From an uncultured Bacteroidaceae bacterium (GTDB lineage Bacteria; Bacteroidota; Bacteroidia; Bacteroidales; Bacteroidaceae), in assembly GCA_934394435.1 (NCBI GenBank), contig CAKRRN010000017.1, positions 1 through 50,152 of the forward strand: DNA of 50,152 bases, written 5' to 3'. Made by a program: the position numbers and the translations under genes. The notes under the pieces were generated by a model, which saw only the letters and a list, made by a program, of their open reading frames with translations, was not told the origin of the DNA and did not search any database. This document shows positions 34,423-43,500 of the stretch, in pieces (position 1 is the stretch's first letter; the number at the start of each line of letters is the position of its first letter).

Positions 34423-37400
34423 TTATCTCAATTTCTTTCCGTCTGTCTGATAGTCACTGCCGTGAGAGGTCTCGATGATGATTTTACCGTCCCGAATCAC
34501 CTTGCGCACGTCCTGCAGCGCACGTCCTGTGGGTGTGCCGATGCCCAGAGGAAGATCGGTGTCGTTGGGCAGAGACTCCTTCTGCGTCCAGCGCAGGTAA
34601 GGGTAGCCATCGTTGATGTCACTGCGTCTACCCCACACGGTCTCGAAGTCCCAACCCGTGAAGGTGGCCATGCGGCGCATCTCCTCGGTGCTGCAAGGGA
34701 TGTCCAGGGCATCATCGCCCTGCCCCGTGGTCTGCCGGTCATAGTAGCTCTTCTGGTTGTCGGGGGCAGGGTAGCCCTTGCAGCGCAGACCGGCGGTGCA
34801 GCCCTCGGGGCCAGTGACCGCTCCTGTGGCGTAGCAGCAATACAGATAGTTCAGTCCCTGGTCACCTATCAGTCCTGCCAGTCCAGTGCCGTCACCATTC
34901 ACACTGCCGCGTGCGTAGCAGCAGGTGAAGCTGTTTTGACCGCTGCTGCCAATGAGTCCACCCGCGTTGCTCGTGCCTGTGATATTTCCTTCGGCATAGC
35001 ATTCTGTCACACTCGTTGCCTGACAGAGTCCTATGAGTCCACCTGCGAAATCCTTGGTGGCAATCACATCCCCACTGGCCATACAGCGTTTGACGGTCAC
35101 ACCGAAGTTGTATGATCCTGCCGAGCAACCTATGAGGCCACCCACCTTGTACCTGCCATCTACCGCACCAGTGGCATAGGAGTCCTCAATCTTTCCCTTC
35201 AATTGACCTGCCAAGCCACCCGTGAAGTCACCGCCAGATACCTGACCTGTGGCATGACTGCCTGTCACCTCGCTGCCATTGCCCAGCAGTCCCCCCACAT
35301 AGGTACCCAATGCTCCCTGCACATTGCCTGTGGCGTAGCAGCCTGTGATGTTGTTCCCCTCTCCCAGGAGTCCGCCGATATATACTTCCTGCCCGTCAGC
35401 ATTCTCACCGTCATACTCCACGTCACCCTCGCTGTAGCTGTTGATGAGGTCGTAGGAGAAGCCTCCTACCAGTCCGCCCACATACTTGAGTCCGCGTACT
35501 TTGCCAGTGGCGTGGCATGCCGTCAGTGCTCGTCCCTGTCCTGCCAGTCCACCCACATAAGTTTTTCCTGTGACCTCGCCTGTGGCATAGCAGTCTGTGG
35601 TGCTGATACCATTGCCGTCAACGTCTCCTTGCAGTCCGCCAACAGCCTCGTTGCCAATCACCTTGCCTATGGCATGACAACCTTTCGCCACAGTGATTCT
35701 GCCCACTAGTCCGCCTATACGATTGCTCTCGGGGGCTGTGACATTCCCCTCGGCATGGCAGTTGATGAGAGTCTTGGCACATCCTGCTAGTCCACCTATG
35801 TTGTAACCCTCGTTTCCGTTGCTCTGCACATCGCCTGTGGCATGGCAGTCCAGTAGCACACCGCGTGCGCAGTTGCCCACTAGTCCGCCCATATAGCCAC
35901 GTCCCTCCACGCTGGCAGAGGAGCTACAGCCACGCAGTGTGTCAGCCTCGGTGGGCAGTTCACAATAACCAATGAGTCCGCCCACACCCATGTTACTCCA
36001 GTTGTCATGCGTGATTACGCTGCCCTTGCTGCTGCAGTAGGCCACCTGCCCTTGGTTGTGTCCAATGAGTCCGCCCACGTCGCAGGAGCTCTTTACCTCC
36101 ACACGCCCTTCCACATGGCAGTTTTCCACCAGCCCATGGTTTTCGCCAGCCAGCAGTCCCACATATCCGTTCTCACTACTTCCAGATCCGTCACCAGGAC
36201 GCAGCAACACGGAGGCTGTGATGCAGACGTTGCTCACCTGTGCATCGTTGCCCAGATAACCGAAGAGTCCCTGCTGCACGCCCCCATAGTTGGCTTGCTC
36301 GCTTGGCTTGTTGCACCGCTGGTAGAGTCCCGATATGGTGTGTCCCTGTCCATCAAAGATGCCATTGAAGGTGCCGTAGTAGGCTGGTCCAACAGAGAGC
36401 CAGGGTATCGCGTAGATATCTTTGCCCCACAGGTGCCAGTCGGTGGTGTCGTTGAGCTGGATGTCGGCCCCCAGTTTCACCGTTTTGCCAGTGAAGTCTG
36501 TGGCATCCTGCACACCCTCTATGCCTCTGGTCATGATGGCCAGTCCCAGCAGTTGCTCCTTGGTCTTGATTACGTAACTGTTGGCAAAGGGGTTCTGGAA
36601 AGGCGTTAGGTCGTAGGTGAAAGTGTCGAGCCACTTGGCATACAGGGTGAGGTCGCTGCCTACGCTTCCGCTGAAGTCAAATGGCTGGGTGTAGCCAGCA
36701 TCATTGTACCAGCCAGCAAACACCTTGCTGTCAAGCGTGGGGATGATGGGCGCGTCAATCCGGCTGTCTTGCAGCACGCTTTGGGCAGTTACGGGCGAAC
36801 CGTTCCCCGTGTCGAAGGTGACCTTCAGAGGTGGGGTGAAACTGGCTTCTGTGGCCAGATACTTGTCCTCGTGGTAGTTATAATAGTCCAGTTGCAGAGC
36901 GTGGGTGGCATTCCACTGGTCAATCCAGTAGTTGAAGACGTTGGCCAGTTCCTTGCTTTGCAGGTATGTCGTAGGATGCCCACCATTGAGACGCACCTGC
37001 TCCTCGTTGTCTGAGAGTTTATATACGTCTGAGTCATAGAGCGCGTTGAAGAGTCGCTCGCGCTCCATCATGGGCACTCGGTAACCTTCTTTGTCAAAGG
37101 TGCCCGAGAAGATGAAGTTGGCAATGGTGTCGTTGCTGTAAGTCTCGCCGCCGATGTAGTTTTGGTTGCCCACGATGGCTGACACGTCGGTCGTACCTGT
37201 GATATGGGCTGATGAGGCACAGTTGAGGATGTTGGTATTACCATCGAGGGCTATCTGTCCCAGTATTCCACCCACGCCCCAGCCCGTGCTCTCCACGCGG
37301 CCCGAGGTCCAACACTGGATGATGTTGACATTGCGCGAGTAGCGTGACGAGCAGCCCGCCAGAATGCCGATATCGCCTGTATTGGTCTTTGCCCATGCAT

Positions 37401-39261
37401 TGGTGATGCCCAGGTTCTTGATGGTGGCACCATGGTGGAGCACACCGAAGAAGCCCAACTGGTCATAGTGTCCATTGATGTACATGTTGCGCACCTCGTG
37501 GTAACCGCCATCGTAGCATCCACGGAAGGTATAGACCGTGGAGTTGTCCTCCTCCATATTGTTTCTGTTGGCACCCTGGCCGATGGGTATCCATTCGGTG
37601 GGCATCTCCTCGCCCCATTGCTCCTGAGGGAGGTTAAGGTCAATGTCAGCTGTCTGCTTGATGTATTGCCCACGGAAGTCCCAACCCAGGTTAGAGAGCT
37701 CTGCCAGATGGATGAGCTGTGTCTTGTTGCCGATGAGGTAAGGATGTTCCTGCGTGCCGTCACCACCACCGATATAGTCGGTCAAGTTGGTAGCCTTCAC
37801 GCCTGTGGGTACTGGGTATTGGCCTGGGCGATAAGTCCAGGTGCTGGTGCCCATCCAGGCAGCCACCATGTTGAGCGTATCCACAAACTCTTGGCTCTGC
37901 ATTTCCTGCGTAGTCTTGGCGTGTGAGCCTCCTAGAGTGCGCTCATGGGTGCCAATGCCTGGATTGACTGTGAAGTCGTAGGAGCAGAACACGGTGCGCG
38001 AGGAATTCTGTGACTCGTTCCAGTAAGAGGCCAGGAAACCACGTAGTCCAGCTTGGTTGTCTGAACCAGAGCACTTACCTGTGGCAAAGCAGTTGATGGT
38101 CACGCCTGGGTTATCGCCTACGACCTCGCCGTAGTACACCTCGCCGTTGCCATTCTCGCCCACAAAGGCAGCTGCCGTACACCCCCATCCGCCCACAGTC
38201 ACGTTGCCCGTGCTGTAACAAGACTCTATGCGCCCCACATTGCATGCTACGAAGCCAGCCGCACTCTTGGGTGAGGTCACATCACCCGTGGAGTAGCACT
38301 CGCGTATCGTGCCATCGTTGTTGGCCACGAAGCCTGCGCAGTCAAAGGTCGCATACTTGTAGGCCGCGTTGCTCACCTCCACATCGGCTGAGCAACGCTC
38401 GATGAGCGCACCGTCAAACTGTGCCCCACAGAAGCCACCTGCACGGTACTGGGTCACATGACACTTGCCCCGTGCGTGGCTGTCGCGTATCACAGCCTGT
38501 GCTCCAGTATTGATGCCTACAAGCACTCCTGCGCTACGTGTACCCTTGCTGGTGGCATTGGCGGTGCAATGCTCCACCGTGCCATTGGTGTTCTGACCCA
38601 CGATGCCACCACAGGGACCGCTCTCTACTGAGCCCACAAAGCCCGTCATGGAGCAATGGCTGATGGTGCCCCCTACGTTGTAGGCGGCGATGCCCCCTAT
38701 GGCCACAGCCCCCACGATGGTGTCGTTTTCCAGTCGCAGGTTGCTGATGCTACCACCCTCGACGTATCCGAAGAGCCCCTTGTTCCACCCCGTGAAGTCC
38801 AAATGAATGTCACTGGTGGGGTCGTCAATGTCAATTCCACCGAAGTCAGGTGCCTGGTTGTAGTACAGATTATATATGGTGTGTCCTCCACCATCAAAAT
38901 TTCCACAGAAGCGCAATGTGTCTGAAGTCCACTCCCACGCGCCTTGATGGTCATAGAAGATGCCACTGATGGGAGTCCATTGCTTCTTCTCAGCACTTGG
39001 CTTCGAGGGGTCGCTCATGTACAGGTCGGCATCCAGACGGATGTGTTTGCCCTTGAAGTCCTCGCCTGAATTAACTCTTTCTGCCAGACCAGCCAATTGG
39101 TCTGCGGTCTTGATTAGAAATGGGTCATCTGCAGAACCTGTTCCAGAGAGGTTCTTGTCGGTTCCTCCGTTCCAGAAATCCTGTGCCAGCACGGGTTGCA
39201 GAGCGACCATCCAGCAGCAGAACATTGCAGTTAGTGCGTAAACTTTTCTTTTCATGCTCAA
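34423..39261 (-). CDS. Giant secreted GLUG-repeat surface protein with Listeria-Bacteroides repeat
   Basis: A 1612-residue exported protein. The signal peptide ends at ALQPVLAQDF. The N-terminal ~800 residues hold two beta-solenoid modules, each opening like DPFLIKTADQLAGLAERVN and FCGNFDGGGHTIYNLY, with GLUG-type units (GGIVGQNTNGTVEHC). Residues about 811-875 form a Listeria-Bacteroides (InlB-B) repeat ending LTLYAKW. A third module follows with more than ten GLUG units such as VGGLIGHNQGQVAYCSS and YVGGLLGNGSEVTGSHATG. The end VRKVIRDGKIIIE...QTDGKKLR resembles a Prevotella type IX sorting tail. An adhesive or glycan-binding surface role is likely but not proven. Confidence 0.85.
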   Translation of the reverse strand: MSMKRKVYALTAMFCCWMVALQPVLAQDFWNGGTDKNLSGTGSADDPFLIKTADQLAGLAERVNSGEDFKGKHIRLDADLYMSDPSKPSAEKKQWTPISGIFYDHQGAWEWTSDTLRFCGNFDGGGHTIYNLYYNQAPDFGGIDIDDPTSDIHLDFTGWNKGLFGYVEGGSISNLRLENDTIVGAVAIGGIAAYNVGGTISHCSMTGFVGSVESGPCGGIVGQNTNGTVEHCTANATSKGTRSAGVLVGINTGAQAVIRDSHARGKCHVTQYRAGGFCGAQFDGALIERCSADVEVSNAAYKYATFDCAGFVANNDGTIRECYSTGDVTSPKSAAGFVACNVGRIESCYSTGNVTVGGWGCTAAAFVGENGNGEVYYGEVVGDNPGVTINCFATGKCSGSDNQAGLRGFLASYWNESQNSSRTVFCSYDFTVNPGIGTHERTLGGSHAKTTQEMQSQEFVDTLNMVAAWMGTSTWTYRPGQYPVPTGVKATNLTDYIGGGDGTQEHPYLIGNKTQLIHLAELSNLGWDFRGQYIKQTADIDLNLPQEQWGEEMPTEWIPIGQGANRNNMEEDNSTVYTFRGCYDGGYHEVRNMYINGHYDQLGFFGVLHHGATIKNLGITNAWAKTNTGDIGILAGCSSRYSRNVNIIQCWTSGRVESTGWGVGGILGQIALDGNTNILNCASSAHITGTTDVSAIVGNQNYIGGETYSNDTIANFIFSGTFDKEGYRVPMMERERLFNALYDSDVYKLSDNEEQVRLNGGHPTTYLQSKELANVFNYWIDQWNATHALQLDYYNYHEDKYLATEASFTPPLKVTFDTGNGSPVTAQSVLQDSRIDAPIIPTLDSKVFAGWYNDAGYTQPFDFSGSVGSDLTLYAKWLDTFTYDLTPFQNPFANSYVIKTKEQLLGLAIMTRGIEGVQDATDFTGKTVKLGADIQLNDTTDWHLWGKDIYAIPWLSVGPAYYGTFNGIFDGQGHTISGLYQRCNKPSEQANYGGVQQGLFGYLGNDAQVSNVCITASVLLRPGDGSGSSENGYVGLLAGENHGLVENCHVEGRVEVKSSCDVGGLIGHNQGQVAYCSSKGSVITHDNWSNMGVGGLIGYCELPTEADTLRGCSSSASVEGRGYMGGLVGNCARGVLLDCHATGDVQSNGNEGYNIGGLAGCAKTLINCHAEGNVTAPESNRIGGLVGRITVAKGCHAIGKVIGNEAVGGLQGDVDGNGISTTDCYATGEVTGKTYVGGLAGQGRALTACHATGKVRGLKYVGGLVGGFSYDLINSYSEGDVEYDGENADGQEVYIGGLLGEGNNITGCYATGNVQGALGTYVGGLLGNGSEVTGSHATGQVSGGDFTGGLAGQLKGKIEDSYATGAVDGRYKVGGLIGCSAGSYNFGVTVKRCMASGDVIATKDFAGGLIGLCQATSVTECYAEGNITGTSNAGGLIGSSGQNSFTCCYARGSVNGDGTGLAGLIGDQGLNYLYCCYATGAVTGPEGCTAGLRCKGYPAPDNQKSYYDRQTTGQGDDALDIPCSTEEMRRMATFTGWDFETVWGRRSDINDGYPYLRWTQKESLPNDTDLPLGIGTPTGRALQDVRKVIRDGKIIIETSHGSDYQTDGKKLR

Positions 39262-39498
39262 TAGGGTTTATAGTGTTTGTGCGTTTTTGATTTGCGCTTT
39301 TATTAGTAGAAAGAGAAGAATACTTTGTCTGCAAAGTAAACTAAATCTGATTTTCTTGCCAAGAGGAAAAACTTTGCATTTGTGTCATTTCGTCAAATAA
39401 TCTCTTTTTTTGTCGAAGTGAAACTATAGATTTATGATGCTTGCTTGATAGATGTTCTTTTCGAGTAAAAAATTTAGTCATATGTAGTGCGCGTTGGC

Positions 39499-39546
39499 GT
39501 GCCCCCACGCTGATAAGAAAAAGAAGGATTTTTAGTGTGGGGGCAC
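39499..39546. terminator. GC-rich hairpin in the gap between the two GLUG genes
   Basis: GTGCCCCCACGCT (39499-39511) pairs with AGTGTGGGGGCAC (39534-39546) with one G-T pair and a 22-base loop. No T-run follows. It is upstream of the 1612-residue gene and far from the end of the 1880-residue gene, so its role is uncertain. Confidence 0.45.
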
Positions 39547-39892
39547 TCGCACAAAGTTCCCATGCCAGTCTCTGGGGGAGAACTATGAGTCAACAATTTT
39601 ATTTCTCAGTCTGCCTTTAAGTCTTTTATTATAGTATAATGGAGTTCTAAAGAATGTTTTCGAGACCGCATCAACTATAAGTACGTATTTACGCTGTTAG
39701 ACTGATTCGATAAAATCTATATGCAAAATAAGCGAAAACAACGTCTATTTTTGTGTCGATTCGTCAAAAGTATAGTTCAAAACGTAAAAATGCAGCATTT
39801 TTTTGTTGATTTGACAACTTTTTCCTGTCATTTTCCCTATTTCTACCAGTAAAGACAAATTCTTGTGCCTTTGTCCAAATGGGGCATCTGAC

Positions 39893-40385
39893 GGCTCACC
39901 AGATAAACCAGGGAGGGTGAATTTTAAACCCAAATCGGTCATTTGATACAATTAGGTTCAGCTGGAATTTAGTGGGGCAGGCTAATACAAGCAACATTTT
40001 TTTTCATAAGTAAGAATGGATTGTGAGGAGTATAGCAAGTAGTAAGTATTAGGTGTTAAATATTCAATGTTCAAGTAATATAGTATTCTATTGCCAAGTA
40101 AGTCGTCTTCATTGACCATTGAAGCCGTATTACATTTTAGAGTGACTTTTTATTGATTTTCGTAGATATGTTTTTTCTGTACACAAAGTAAAAATGTAGA
40201 CACAACTATCCATTTTGTAAAACGGTAACAGTAGCCGATTATAATAGTCTTCTTTTTTTCTCTAACTGGGAAAATATTTTTCTCCAACTAAGAAAATAAA
40301 CTGACCCATTTCGTGTGGAGCATATTATCTTTTCTGTACAGACAAGCAAGGTGGCTTATAAGTGTATACAGGTCATGCCTGGGGA
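39893..40385 (+). repeat. Dispersed non-coding repeat, copy C
   Basis: The longest copy. It begins GGCTCACCAGATAAACCA (39893), the same end motif as in copy A. It continues through AATTTAGTGGGGCAGGCTAA (39966-39985), GTAAGTATTAGGTG, TTTTAGAGTGAC, GATTTTCGTAGATATG, AAACGGTAACAG, the palindrome CTAACTGGGA...CCAACTAA (40262-40291), and GACAAG...GGCTTATAAGT...ACAGGTC (40341-40374). A 35-40 base insert around 40100-40130 is absent in A and B. Other parts of 39262-40510 hold the hairpins listed and no gene. Confidence 0.72.
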
Positions 40386-40439
40386 TTTATGTCCGATATA
40401 TGTGTGTATGCTTTTATCAGAAGCTTTGTGAAAAAAACA

Positions 40440-40484
40440 GAGCCATCTGACTCTGGAGATAGGATGCTCCATGCCAGATGGCTC
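40440..40484 (-). terminator. Rho-independent terminator of the 1880-residue gene
   Basis: GAGCCATCTG (40440-40449) pairs with CAGATGGCTC (40475-40484), and the minus strand continues CTGTTTTTTTCAC. It lies 26 bases past the stop. Confidence 0.85.
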
Positions 40485-40510
40485 AATTTAAGATGACAGT
40501 AACAGATTTG

Positions 40511-43500
40511 TTACTTAACCATTACTTTCTTGCCGTTCATAATGTATATGCCCTTTGGCAGGTTACGCAGGCTTGTTCCCACGCGAACGCCAGAGAGACT
40601 GTATACAGCAGATGAGTTTACTGTAGCTTTTCCTGCTGTCTGCTGAATGCCTGTAGGATCGCTTACGGTGGCCTTCAGCACAGGATACTCGTTTCCTTCT
40701 GCAGACCATGTCTGGGGATCCCATGCTACAACGGCCTGTTGCAATTCTTCAAAGTTCTCTCCGTTGAAGTACTTGATACCTGTCAATACATCGGGTGAGG
40801 TGGTTGGACCGAAGTCCTCGTAGTTGTTGTTCCATACCACGATATTGTTAAATACGCTGGCTGGAGCCAGACTGTTTCTTCCACCGCTGATACCATGTCC
40901 TTGGCAGTTACCTGCTGCATAGCAGTTCTCCATCAAGAGTGCGGCATTGATACGTCCGATGAGTCCACCCAGGTATTTCGCATCGCTGGTAATATCAAGG
41001 TTCGCATAGCAGTTACGAATTACAGTCTCACCTCCGACGTTGCCAAACATACCACCGCAGTAGCCTGATGGTACATTGATCCTACCTGTTACATAGGTGT
41101 TGTATACGTAAGTGGTGTCTTGGTAGTTGCCATGGCCTACATAGCCAGCCAGAACACCTGTGCCACTTGCGTCACATACGACGTTGCAGTCAACGAGTCC
41201 AAGGTTGTACACCGCACCGCATAGCACACCGAAGAGGCTGTTGTATGCCTGACCACTCTTTGTGCAGTTGAAGCCTGTGATGGTGTGTCCTTTTCCATCG
41301 AAGTTCACCCAGTTCATGTAGCCCTTGCCATTGAAGGTGTCATCATTTGTGTTCAGGGGTTTCCAGTCGGTTACACCACTCATGTCAAGGTCAGTTTCCA
41401 GAGTAACGTAGGTCATTTGTCCGGTCTTGAGGTAGTCGTGCAGAACCTGCATGTCGTGCAAGCTCTTGATACGGATAGGATCTTCTGCGGTACCTGCATA
41501 CTTGTCCATTTCGCCCATCTCGTTGGTGAATGTGCCGTCCTCCAGTTGGTAAACGACCATGCTCTCTTTGTTTAGTACGGGATATGCGTCCTTGCCCAAG
41601 GTCTGTCTCCATACAGGCTTGACAGAACTGTTGCCATTCAACTTGAAGCAGAGCTCACCGGTAGAAACTGTCTTGGTAACCTCTTCGCCTTGATAGCAGT
41701 TGGTCTTAGTGCCCTGGTAGCTGATAGGCAGTTCTGAGGTAGTATAGCAGTTTACGATTGTGCCTTGATGAGCCTCGCCCGCAAAGCTTGCCAACTGTGC
41801 GTTTGAAGTCTGCAGAGTGATGTTGCCGACAACGTATACATTGCTGATGACGGCTTCGTTCAACTCACCACATACAGCACCCAGACGACAACCATTGCTG
41901 CTTGGGTTGACAACGGATGGATTTACCAGACCAAAGTTCTTGATTTGAGTTGCACTGCCTGCAGCGCGACCAAAGAGACCACCTTCGAAGCGATCGTCAA
42001 CAACGATGTTGAGGTTGCGGATTTCATGACCTTGTCCGTCAAACGTGCCACGGAAGATCTTGTTCACTCCGTCTCCTGCAATATCATGGTCGTCTGAGAA
42101 GCAGCCGATAGGATGCATTTCGATACCAGTCATATCAACATCTGTATCCAATACAGCCTGTGCACCAGTGTTGCCGTTGTTCACGAAATTAGAGAACCAA
42201 CGCAGTCCATATGCATTCTTCAGATGGAAGACTCCCTTTTCGTCAACCTGGCCTTCTCCTTCGTCTGCACCACAATTCTTACAGTATCCGTTTTCATCAT
42301 AGTCGTGAGGTGTGGTTACCACTTCACCAGGAGTATTGCTGTATGTAACGCTTCCGTCAGAGCTTCCGTCACACTTCAGTCTGCCAGCGCAATACACTTG
42401 ACCGCGCTCACTGTTGGTAGTGGGGTATGCGTCTTCACCAATCTTCTGGTAGAAGGAGATTTCCTCTTGGTCACCGTTTAGCAAATAGCACAATTCGCCA
42501 GTCGGCATCTTGCTCTTGATTTCGCTACCGTAGAAGCAGTTCTTTAGGCTACCTGAATTCGTGAGTACGTCATGGGTGGTGTAGCAGCTGGTCACAACCG
42601 TTCCTGCTGCTTCGCCACAGAGACCGCCAGCCTGTTCGTGCTCTGTATTCACCTGAAGGTCACCAATGGTGAATACATTGCTAAGTGTACTCAAGTGAAT
42701 CTCACCTCCGAGTATACCAGAGCGGTAAGGTCTGGTGTTGGTGACATTCGCGTTCACGATGCCCACGTTCTTGATGGTTGCATAAATAGCACGGCTGAAG
42801 AAACCTGCTTCAGCACCATTTTCGCAAACAATGGTTAGGTTGCTGATGATGTGACCGCGTCCGTCAAATACACCGTTGAATGGGTGAGACTGGGGATTCT
42901 CAATATCGCTGTGCAGACCAATGGGAGTGAAATTCTTGAGCTTGCTCATATCTATATCCTTGGTCAGAGCAAACTTCATGCTGCGTTTCTTATCACTGTT
43001 CACTTGGTTTGAAACCCATATGAGGTGATAGGGATTGTCGCAGAGGTAGAATTCGTCTTCGTCCTGTTCGGGCTCCTCACCGTAAACCATTCTGTAGGCG
43101 TTGTTCTGCTTCATGTTTTCAATGCATGCCAGAGCCTCTTCTGTGGTATAAGAACCTTTCTGATAAGCCTCTTCGATGGGTATGTAGAAGTTCTTTTCGT
43201 ATTCGTCAGCTTCTTCTGCGCTGCTATTTGTTACAGCTGTGTACACCTCATCGTTGAGTGTAATCATCTGCAGGTATGTCTCCTTACTCTCGTATACAGA
43301 GTTGAAGAGTTCGCTGAATTTGCAGATGGCTTCATACTTGGCTTCGCCTGTTGTAGCGGCTTCTGCGGCTGAAATGGCTGCCGTAAGCTCGTCGTTAATG
43401 GCGATTGAATAACTGGGAGCGTTGCCGTATGTCAGCAGGTCGATACTGTAGTCTTGGGTCATATGCTTAGCCTTCTCTACCATGTCGGCAAGTTGGCTGT

